Part shown: piece by piece, positions 32,288-40,600 of the stretch
How the letters are laid out: each line of letters starts with the position of its first letter
Numbering within the stretch: the stretch's first letter is position 1
Virus record (IMG/VR): IMGVR_UViG_3300030108_001617
Location: 1 to 47,263 of that record
From: a virus
Length of the DNA stretch: 47,263 nucleotides
Reading direction: 5' to 3' (one strand)
The notes under the pieces: model-generated
What the model saw: the letters and a program-made list of their open reading frames with translations, nothing else
The model's database searches: none
What the model was told of the DNA's origin: nothing
Program-made: the position numbers and the translations under genes

Positions 32288-32437
32288 ATGGAAAAATCAA
32301 TAGATGCATATCCTTATCGTAGAGAAGCGAAAAATAAACTAGAGGCATTAGAGGCTAAGAAAAATCCTCCTAAGCCAAAGAAACAACGCAAGTCTAGAAA
32401 GAAAAAAGAAGAAACAGTAGTTGAAGAAAATGAGTGA
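32288..32437 (+). CDS. Small Lys-rich protein, 49 aa
   Basis: ATG 32288 follows GGGTGATTAAA. Sequence begins MEKSIDAYPYRREAKNKLEA and ends in a Lys/Arg/Pro-rich stretch and acidic tail (KKKEETVVEENE). Overlaps the next gene by 8 nt. Function unknown; could be a short tail-associated helper. Confidence 0.6.
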   Translation: MEKSIDAYPYRREAKNKLEALEAKKNPPKPKKQRKSRKKKEETVVEENE

Positions 32438-33368
32438 ATGGTTTGATATTCTTAAGCAACAAGGTACGTTGGACGTAGGGCTTCCACCTGCTCAACCAGC
32501 CAATCCTCAAACTCGAAGACCACCGACAGCAGAAGAGCGGCAACAGTATCAGCAACGGCGGCGGCGACTAAACAGAAGACAAGGCCCACCGACAGCAGCA
32601 GAGAGACAACGAATGCAACAACGGCAACGTCAAGGAAAGCCCACACCACAACAAGCAGTACAAGGAATGGCAGGTACAATGACTGTCGATTTATCACCAG
32701 AACAAGGTAATCGACTTCACGCTCAAGCAAAAGAAAACCCACACCCTCAATTTAGAAATTTAAGTAGAGAAGAAGTAACATACCTTCAACAATCTGGTAT
32801 GACTCCAGCACAAATTAGGAATATAAATAATCAAGCCTCATCTCAAAATCAAGTAGCATTCGGTGCAGCAGGACAAAGTTTAGGAAGACGGGCAGCAGCA
32901 GGAGCAGGTAAATTAGCATTAAGAGGGGCAAAAGGTGTTTTAGGTGGTGTGGGTGCTGCGGCAGGAGGAATCAAACAAAGATTAGGGCAAATGGTAACAC
33001 CTAGTCCCAATCAACCAAGAGGCGCACAAGCAAATGTCCCATCACCTACTGAAGTAAATTTGGCTGCTCGACCAGACCCACAAGTTATTCAAAATTTAAA
33101 AAATCAGATACAACAAATGAAAGCGGAAGTTGCTGGTAATCCTGCTGCACGACCAAGACTTGAAGCATTAGAAGCACAATTACAAGCAGAACAAAACAAA
33201 GGTAAACTACATGGTAGAGAGATTATACGACCAGTAGCAGGTAGACCACCAGCAGGAACAAGAACAGGCCCACCACCAAGACGTCCTTTTTCTGCTCAAC
33301 CAACCAGTATTCAAACAATAGCCAAATCAGAATGGTTCAATGTATTATATTCACACCAAACAATGTAA
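32430..33368 (+). CDS. Pro/Gln/Arg-rich protein with tag-like motif at both ends, 312 aa
   Basis: Starts MSEWFDILKQQGTLD and ends AKSEWFNVLYSHQTM, so SEWF-(D/N)-(I/V)-L occurs at both termini. The interior is low complexity: Arg/Gln/Pro repeats (PPTAEERQQYQQRRRRLN; PPTAAERQRMQQRQRQ), a Gly/Ala hydrophobic helix (about 155-185: GAGKLALRGAKGVLGGVGAA) and Pro-rich linkers. Only this protein has a double-ended motif. It sits between tail tube and tail chaperone, so a role bridging head cargo and tail components is possible, unproven. Confidence 0.7.
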   Translation: MSEWFDILKQQGTLDVGLPPAQPANPQTRRPPTAEERQQYQQRRRRLNRRQGPPTAAERQRMQQRQRQGKPTPQQAVQGMAGTMTVDLSPEQGNRLHAQAKENPHPQFRNLSREEVTYLQQSGMTPAQIRNINNQASSQNQVAFGAAGQSLGRRAAAGAGKLALRGAKGVLGGVGAAAGGIKQRLGQMVTPSPNQPRGAQANVPSPTEVNLAARPDPQVIQNLKNQIQQMKAEVAGNPAARPRLEALEAQLQAEQNKGKLHGREIIRPVAGRPPAGTRTGPPPRRPFSAQPTSIQTIAKSEWFNVLYSHQTM

Positions 33369-33388
33369 GTAAGTAAAAGGTGAAAAAA

Positions 33389-33748
33389 ATGGAAAAATTA
33401 GTAACGAACAAGTCAGCGTTATTTGCTGGCCAAGCAAGAGAGCATTATATCCGAGTCGCCCCCGATTCGGACGAATATCTGAAGGTATGGGTAAAAGAGC
33501 CAACATGGTTACAAGTAGAACAAGCCATGAACTCTGTTATGAAATTAGATGCCAAAACAGGTGAAATGAATTTAGACCTTAACGCAATGTATAAGTTTAT
33601 GGTCGAAAATTTCATAGAAAAAACTGAACCAGAATTATCAAAGATAGACTATATAAGATTAAGTCCTTATATCGGAAATCAATTAAAAGAAATACTCCCT
33701 AATCCTATGCAAGATATGATACAGGGGGATGACCAAAAAAACGAGTAA
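33389..33748 (+). CDS. Tail assembly chaperone, short form (gpG-like), 119 aa
   Basis: ATG 33389 after AGGTGAAAAAA. Sequence MEKLVTNKSALFAGQAREHY, then EYLKVWVKEPTWLQVEQAMN and VENFIEKTEPELSKIDYIRL, typical of phage tail chaperones acting on the tape measure. It ends DDQKNE just after an A-rich slippery site; a fraction of ribosomes should continue in the -1 frame. It lies directly before the tape measure, as in lambda G/GT. Confidence 0.8.
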   Translation: MEKLVTNKSALFAGQAREHYIRVAPDSDEYLKVWVKEPTWLQVEQAMNSVMKLDAKTGEMNLDLNAMYKFMVENFIEKTEPELSKIDYIRLSPYIGNQLKEILPNPMQDMIQGDDQKNE

Positions 33749-33960
33749 TCGAACAGGCTTTACAAGGAAGACCTGTTGATGCTAGGCTGTCATCCAGAAT
33801 AATGGTATATACCCTTGCAAAAGGATTGGGGATAAGTCCCCTTGAGGTGTACAAGATGCCATCAGAACTCTTTATGGATATGCTACTCATCCACACAAAT
33901 GTCGAAGCGATGAAAGCGAAAGAAATAGACAAGGCGGTGAAGAAATCTGGCATTAGATAG
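33389..33960 (+). CDS. Tail assembly chaperone, -1 frameshift fusion (gpGT-like), about 190 aa
   Basis: A -1 shift at 33736-33742 joins the short form to a frame with no start of its own, continuing from CGA 33742 to TAG 33958-33960. The extension reads RVIEQALQGRPVDARLSSRI, then LAKGLGISPLEVYKMPSELF and HTNVEAMKAKEIDKAVKKSG. The G-x-x-P-x-E-V-x-x-M-P core is typical of chaperone T extensions. The order (chaperone, extension, tape measure) matches the conserved arrangement, so this is translated through frameshifting. Confidence 0.75.
33736..33742 (+). promoter_or_regulatory. Programmed -1 frameshift slippery heptamer
   Basis: A-AAA-AAC lies in the correct phase (CAA AAA AAC) two codons before the zero-frame TAA. 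An SD-like GGGGGAT at 33724-33730, about five bases upstream, could stimulate slipping as in bacterial dnaX. I did not identify a clear downstream stem by eye. Confidence 0.7.
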
Positions 33961-35593
33961 GGACGCAATAACTGGCTTGAGAGATGGCCTTAGAGAAGTA
34001 GAGTCTGCGGCAAAAGATGCTAGAAAAGGACTTGCTGGTTTTGGTGAAGGCACGTTATATCAAGGAATGATGAGGTTAGGTGGCCCCATCGGAAATGCTA
34101 TGTTTAGACTTAAAGGTTTAACAGATACCGTTGCGTTTTTTATGGGAAAAACAAAAGAAAATAATAAAGTTCAAGAAAAACAAGTCAAAACACTCAAAGA
34201 AAGTGCTGCTATTTTAAAAGTATTATATGGTAGACAACACGCTTTAAGAATGATTGCGTTAGAAGAAAACAAAGCACAAAAAGAAAAATTAGAATTACTT
34301 GCGAAAGAAGTAGGTGGTAAAGGTAAATTATTCAAAACGTATAAAGAAGAGATGAAGTTTTTAGAAAAGAGATACATTAGACTTAGAGATACTGGGCAAC
34401 TAGAAAAAGCAGGAAAGGTTCTTGGCCGAATGAAAAAGACTACAGACACAGCAAGAGAAGTAGGGCTTATCAATGAAAAAGGAAAAGCAAATTTTGGATT
34501 GATTAAAACTCCATTTCAAAAAATACAACAAAGGGCAGCAGAAATAAATATAAAAGTAGCCACACTTCAAAAAAGAGCATTTAACTTTTTAGCCAGTCTA
34601 CCTTCTAGGACAATAAGTTTAGTTTTTAGAGGGTTAGCAAAATTAGTTATTGTGGGATTAATTGGGTTTGGGTTAATTATTGCAGCAATTTATCTGTTTA
34701 GAAAACCATTGATGAATGCATTTAAAGACACTGCTAAATTAAAAAGAAGAGTTGAACAATTAAAAAATACATTAATAGAGTTTTATGATTCTTATTTAAA
34801 GCCAGTAGTAGAGGCAGGTGTTAAGTTATTCAAAGCATTAGCAGACCCTCTAAAAACTTTTGATGAAGTATTAAGTATATTTGGTGATTTTATTTTAACA
34901 GGATTAGCAAATTTAGTCGCTTTTGCTATAAACGAGATAATACCTAGACTTGCTGATTTTTTACCAAAGGTATTTGCGTTTTTATTAAATACTTTTTCAA
35001 TGTTTATCAAGTGGTTTAGTACATTTGACTTTAGTTCTTTCTTTGAAAAATTAAAAGTTAGATTTGCTGCCTCTTTGCAAGAAGCAGGTTTAAATAAAAA
35101 TAGTGAGGGTTATAAAAAAGCAATGTCTGCTTTTGCATCAATCATGACCATAGGTAGAATTATATTAGGTCTTTCTCAAATAGTGATAGGTATCACTCAA
35201 ATATTGTTTGGTATCGGTCAAGGTATAGGTGCTGTAGTAATGGCTGTTACTGGTCGTTTGTTTAAAGCGAAGGAGGGCTTGGAGGAATCTGGCAAATCAT
35301 ATATATCAGCAGGGCAATCAATAGCGACTGGAAGTAGAAATATTGTGGGGCTGGCCACAGGTGGAATAGTAACTAAATCTGGTGCATTCTTGGTTGGTGA
35401 ACGTGGGCCAGAGATAGTTAATTTACCCAAGGGTTCTGCTGTTACACCCAATGGTGGTGGTAACACAATTCATGTTCATGTCAATGGCCGTCTTGGTGCA
35501 AGTGAAAATGAACTTAGAGATATTGCTAGGAGAGTAGGGCAAATGGTAAGTAGAGAAATGAATAGGAGTACAAGTACGGGAGTGAGATTATGA
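33947..35593 (+). CDS. Tape measure protein, about 548 aa
   Basis: Sets tail length and is ejected with DNA. The C-terminus has the diagnostic LATGGIVTKSGAFLVGERGP-type segment, then EIVNLPKGSAV. Hydrophobic segments occur at about 225-250 (LVIVGLIGFGLIIAAIYLF), around 335-350 and 405-440. The first half is Lys/Glu coiled coil. The start is uncertain: the first standard start is TTG 33977, which has no ribosome-binding sequence. CTG 33947, after GCGGTGA, would give MALDRDAITGLRDGL. At about 1.5 angstrom per residue it implies a tail near 80 nm. Confidence 0.85.
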   Translation: MALDRDAITGLRDGLREVESAAKDARKGLAGFGEGTLYQGMMRLGGPIGNAMFRLKGLTDTVAFFMGKTKENNKVQEKQVKTLKESAAILKVLYGRQHALRMIALEENKAQKEKLELLAKEVGGKGKLFKTYKEEMKFLEKRYIRLRDTGQLEKAGKVLGRMKKTTDTAREVGLINEKGKANFGLIKTPFQKIQQRAAEINIKVATLQKRAFNFLASLPSRTISLVFRGLAKLVIVGLIGFGLIIAAIYLFRKPLMNAFKDTAKLKRRVEQLKNTLIEFYDSYLKPVVEAGVKLFKALADPLKTFDEVLSIFGDFILTGLANLVAFAINEIIPRLADFLPKVFAFLLNTFSMFIKWFSTFDFSSFFEKLKVRFAASLQEAGLNKNSEGYKKAMSAFASIMTIGRIILGLSQIVIGITQILFGIGQGIGAVVMAVTGRLFKAKEGLEESGKSYISAGQSIATGSRNIVGLATGGIVTKSGAFLVGERGPEIVNLPKGSAVTPNGGGNTIHVHVNGRLGASENELRDIARRVGQMVSREMNRSTSTGVRL

Positions 35594-36432
35594 GTTTTGC
35601 AAGTCCAAATACAGGATTAAGTGGCCATCATGTTTTTTTACAATTGGCTAATAGAGAACCAACACAATTATTAGATAGCGATGTAATATCTGCTACTGGT
35701 GCTTCTATGCAAAATAGAATAGCATTAAAGGCAGAAAATATTAACATAACAACTACAAAACAAGTTCCTTCTTTTCCTATACCTTTTTCGGGTATATCAA
35801 AAGGTGAATCTACAAACTTAGGTATAGATTTAGGTATGACGCAAAAAAGTATTTCTATTGATGGAGTTATTACCAATCAAAGTATTCAAAAAGCATATCC
35901 TTTGAATGCTATAGATGGCGCAGGGGCATTAAGTGATACTACTCTAGACAGAACATCTAGTACTTATAGTGGGACTTCACCGAATGAATTTAGCCAATCT
36001 AATGGGTTTGATGTTATTGATGTAGAGATGACAGCACACGAAGTTGCTCAAATGATTCATTCTTATGTTGATTCTTCTATTGTTCAAAGACAACAAAATC
36101 TTAACGAGTTGATTATTTTATATCCATCATTTGTATCTAAATATTGGCTGTATCATAATGATACTATAGCAACAGCAGCAACTAGAAATGTAGACAGTGC
36201 AAAGATGGTTCCTTTTAATTTTGGTTCAAGACACAAAGGTAAAAACCATAAATTAGATAACGATTTTACTATAGGTCATTCTCCTTACCCAGACCCATTT
36301 AGTTCATCCAGTGACAGTCCAGCAGAAGGAATAAAAGGATTCATTAGAAATTTTGGAACTACATTAGTTGGTGGGCAACCACACGTTGAATTTAATTTAG
36401 AATTTGAGGTAGCAACTGTTCCTCTTGGGTGA
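35590..36432 (+). CDS. Baseplate/distal tail protein candidate, 280 aa
   Basis: Starts MSFASPNTGLSGHHVFLQLA at an ATGA overlap with the tape measure. A core with FPIPFSGISKGESTNLGIDL, then MTQKSISIDGVIT, resembles baseplate proteins that follow tape measures. A helical middle (QMIHSYVDSSIVQRQQNLNE) and a strand-rich end (HVEFNLEFEVATVPLG) follow. Distal tail function is inferred from gene order. Confidence 0.65.
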   Translation: MSFASPNTGLSGHHVFLQLANREPTQLLDSDVISATGASMQNRIALKAENINITTTKQVPSFPIPFSGISKGESTNLGIDLGMTQKSISIDGVITNQSIQKAYPLNAIDGAGALSDTTLDRTSSTYSGTSPNEFSQSNGFDVIDVEMTAHEVAQMIHSYVDSSIVQRQQNLNELIILYPSFVSKYWLYHNDTIATAATRNVDSAKMVPFNFGSRHKGKNHKLDNDFTIGHSPYPDPFSSSSDSPAEGIKGFIRNFGTTLVGGQPHVEFNLEFEVATVPLG

Positions 36433-36437
36433 TTACT

Positions 36438-37628
36438 ATGCCTATGAATATGTACGTGTCTAATAGGAAAGCACTAGTCTTTCCTGTAATGTGCAACGGA
36501 CATATAAAAATTCCACAAGTTTCTGGAGAAGGCTATGGTTTATTCGGACACGAAGGTAGTTTTACAATTGAAACTATTATTACCCCATATGAAATAAATG
36601 GGTGGGGTTTTGATTTTGAATTACAAGATGATACTATTAACTCTCCAGTAGGTGATGCTGGAGTTCTATCAAGCAGAAGAACAATGCCCTCTAATTGTGA
36701 TGGCACTCCCCGTAATTTTGAAGACTTTGTATATTCCCCTTCTCATGCTGGCACTGGGACAATACAAGTAGGTGGGGTTGAACTACGTTATCTCCAAGAA
36801 ATGACATTATTTTATAATGGAAATGTTAGTCTGAGTTTAGTTAACAACACAAACCATAATACAAATCAACCCGCAGAATATCAAGTGAAATTTCAAGTTC
36901 ATAATAACGGCACTACTAAATCATTAACAACCTCAAATAATGTTATATCTGCCAATACTTACCATACAGGAACATCGACACAAAGAGAATATCCAACTAC
37001 AACATATAATGATAATGCCTATGAGGGAGATAATAGAGCAAGATACAGAAAAACAGGAACTACTGTAAACGGGGCTACATCAAGTGCTGCTAATTTTACT
37101 GCCACTACACAATATAGAGTTTACAAAGGCCAAAGATTATACACTTTGAGCGGGACTACATTTACTTCTATTGGCACTGTAACTGGTATAAGTGGTACTA
37201 CTATTACTATGAGCCAATCTAATTCATTATCTGATGGAGCAGTTCTTTATACTGATGCTTACAAAGAAGCATTTTACATGTTTAACTCTTATCACATAGC
37301 AGCAGTTTACAATGACCTCACTAAGCATTTATCTATTTATGTAAATGGAGAACTAAAAGAATCTGGGAACATAGATGTTGTTGGTGCATTTACTTTTGAG
37401 CAAGCAGATAGTTACATTGGTCAAGTCCCTGCAAGTGGATTAGGTAATCTTAACAATACCATTGGCCCAACTGGTTATCAATTCGGGACACCTACACAAT
37501 TTATGGGGGAGTTGCACGAGTTTGCTATATTATCAGATGCTAAAAGTAATTTTGATACATTAGAGACTTTGGCCCCTAGTTTTAGGTCAGCACTATTATA
37601 TTATAGGTTTGAGGAGGCGAACTTGTAA
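36438..37628 (+). CDS. LamG/ConA-like carbohydrate-binding tail protein, 396 aa
   Basis: ATG 36438 after GGGTGATTACT. The N-terminal strands (GSFTIETIITPYEINGWGFD) and C-terminal HIAAVYNDLTKHLSIYVNGE, then FMGELHEFAILSDAKS, form a concanavalin A-like (LamG) jelly roll. Such domains bind sugars, here probably the host surface. An inserted region (about 150-275) includes the small beta module ATTQYRVYKGQRLYTLSGTT, which recurs in the next gene. The stop overlaps the next ATG as TAATG. Confidence 0.75.
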   Translation: MPMNMYVSNRKALVFPVMCNGHIKIPQVSGEGYGLFGHEGSFTIETIITPYEINGWGFDFELQDDTINSPVGDAGVLSSRRTMPSNCDGTPRNFEDFVYSPSHAGTGTIQVGGVELRYLQEMTLFYNGNVSLSLVNNTNHNTNQPAEYQVKFQVHNNGTTKSLTTSNNVISANTYHTGTSTQREYPTTTYNDNAYEGDNRARYRKTGTTVNGATSSAANFTATTQYRVYKGQRLYTLSGTTFTSIGTVTGISGTTITMSQSNSLSDGAVLYTDAYKEAFYMFNSYHIAAVYNDLTKHLSIYVNGELKESGNIDVVGAFTFEQADSYIGQVPASGLGNLNNTIGPTGYQFGTPTQFMGELHEFAILSDAKSNFDTLETLAPSFRSALLYYRFEEANL

Positions 37629-40600
37629 TGTCATTAGATTTTTTTGTCATGGGGACAGGTTCTACTCCTATGTCTACACCAACAGGAACTACCATCCAAT
37701 CTTCTGTTCCTACTAATCCTCTTTTGAAAACTGCTGCTGGAGCGGGAACATTTAACGATGCAACATATAAACTGGTTTGTTATGAAATTTATAATAGTCC
37801 AACTAATCCAACTGGTGCTGGCAATACAAGTAGCGTATATGGGGTGTCTTATTCAGATGGCTCAACAGATACTACTTTATCTGCTGTAGTGAACAGATTA
37901 TATCCAAATACTGATACTGGTGTATTAGTAGATGGGGCAATAAGTGCAGATTCTCAAGGATATGTAGATGTTGATACAATAGACCCTAATCTAGTATTCA
38001 AATTAGGAGATAGCATTTTTGACGATGCTGGCGCATTAGTTGGCACAGTAAGAAATATAGTAACTATTTCTGGTGGACATAGAATATATTTTGATGATGG
38101 TTCTGGTGGGGCTACAAATAATTTAGTGGCGTTAGCAAATAATGAAAATTTGAGAAGAACTAGTACAGTGGATGTTCATTCTGATTATTTATCTAATTTA
38201 AGTAGAACAGAATCATATAGACTTCATGTATTTGATAAACAAGAAGTATTAGGACAAGAATTATCAGCAGTTAATTCTGGGATGTCGACAAATGATTATT
38301 TTGTTATACTTCACGCAGATGATGAAAACTTACACCATATGGCAAAAATTACTTCTGTTAATTCAGAAGAAAGCGATACAAGCATCTACTCTTATCTTGA
38401 ATTCGACCCTCCTATGCCTACAGACGTTCCCAAAGGGACAAAGTTTGCAATTTATAAAGGGCCACTAAAAACAAGAACAGATGTGGTAGCAGTTGCTTAT
38501 GGTTTACTGCATGGTACTGCTAGTTTTGATACTGATGATGACGGTTCAGATGACATCACTCTTCAAAAACATATAGAATATTGTTATGTTAGTTCTCCTA
38601 AATTTTATTTTTACAATGATAGGGTAGATAACAAGAACCAATTAAATAATAATACAAAGTATGGAATAAGAAGAACTATCAATAGACATGATGGTTCTAC
38701 TTATAATAATACAATGTATCATGATTTAAGTATATTTTCTACTGAATCCGAATATGGTAATTTTGTTTCAGACACAGGTAGATTTAATCATCATGGATTA
38801 TTAGTAGACAATCTTAGAGCGGCAGATGAGCCGACTTTTGCAGTAACAGGTAGTGGGGGGACAGGTGGTACTGGTTTTGCTAGTAGTGGCCAACCAACGC
38901 AATACAGAAGATATTTAGATGATAATGGTGGAGATGGAACTCCTTTTGGTACAACTGCTGGTGATTACAATCAAAGTTTTTCTGCAATCATAAACCTTTG
39001 GTCAAATATGTTTCTTAATATCAATAGAGAGAGAAGTGGAAAAAAAGGCCATTTTCTAACTGATGGCCCGTTACGATATTTACATTACGATGACAGCCCA
39101 ATAAAAAATGAAAAAATACCTAGAGTTTCTGATGTCAAATTATCTAATTCTATAACCTCTGCTGGTTCATATGCAGAAATAGAAATTTTAGATGCCCATA
39201 ATATTATGGCTAAAAAGATAAATGCAAATGACCCCATAGAACTTAAACAAGTCGTTGCATCTGGTAATATTAGTTATTTAGAAATGTCTAGGTTATTTGG
39301 TACAATTACTTCACAGTCCTCTGGAGATACTATTCTCGTTTTTGATGATTTAGAAGAAGGTCAAGATTTAAGGACACTTCTAGTATCTGGTAGTTCTTTT
39401 GAAACTATTAGAATAAATACTAACCGTTACAAAATAAGTGCGGTTGGTGCGCCATCTAACGGCTCACAACAAGTTACTATCTCACATTATAGAGAATCAG
39501 ATGAGTCTGGGTTTTCTTCTGGTGGGCTTAGAGAAAATTTAACTTCTGCTAAAGCATTTAGAAGAACTTGGTCAAAACTAACTTCTACTCTTATGGTAGA
39601 TTTTCCAATAGATACTGAGATAACTTATGATTCTTTACCTATGTCTGCCGATATAGTTATTGGGACTGATACTCTTTCATACAATAGTACAGCACTTACA
39701 TCTTTTGCAGAATCTAGAATCAACGGGTTAGAATTGACATTGGCTGGAGATGATAGTTTATCTGGTCAAACCATAAAAATAAAATATGGAGATTCTAAAA
39801 ATCAATACGTAAAAATACAAGATTTTGATAGAGATTTTTCACCCACTACTGGATTAACTATTAATGGTATAACTCAAGCATACTTTCCAATTGATACTTT
39901 AACAAATGTTGCTGGAAGTACTACACATCAAGCATCTGTAAATCTAGTAGATACTAATAAGAAAACGGGTTCTATTCTAGATTATTTTGCTGGTGCGTAT
40001 ATTGTAGAAAAAGTAATGTTCAAAGGTAGTGTAGAAACAATAGAAGAAAAAATACAATTTGGAATGCACAAACTTATGATTACTGGTAGAAGTGATGTAT
40101 CTAAATTGTTAGGGCCAGTGCTTAATAAAAATTATACTTTTTCAGAGGATTGGGTTTACTCTACACTTGGGCCATATTATGAAATTCAAGATACTGGGAC
40201 TGCGTTAACTAATGATTCTGATGGTGAAATTTTTATCGGTGATACATCATTTACTGTAAGTGATGGTAGCGTATTAAGTACAGGAGATTTAGTATTTACT
40301 AGCAGTGCTGGAGATTATAATTTTATAGGGGTAGTTTCTAATATTTCTAGTAATACAATAACTTTAGATGATGGTTCAGTCGCATACAGTGCAAGAAATC
40401 AAACCTTGTATAAATCATCTATCAACATATATAATTCAAATCATACTAATAGTGTTTATTTTGGAAAAGCAATTCAATCTCATCCTACACTAACAAATAC
40501 TCCAACTTCGTTAAAAGGGGCATCCAATAAAGGGTTTTTCTTTACTAGTGGTAAAAAATTAACATTTTCATCAAGTTCTAACTTAGTCACATCTAAAGAA

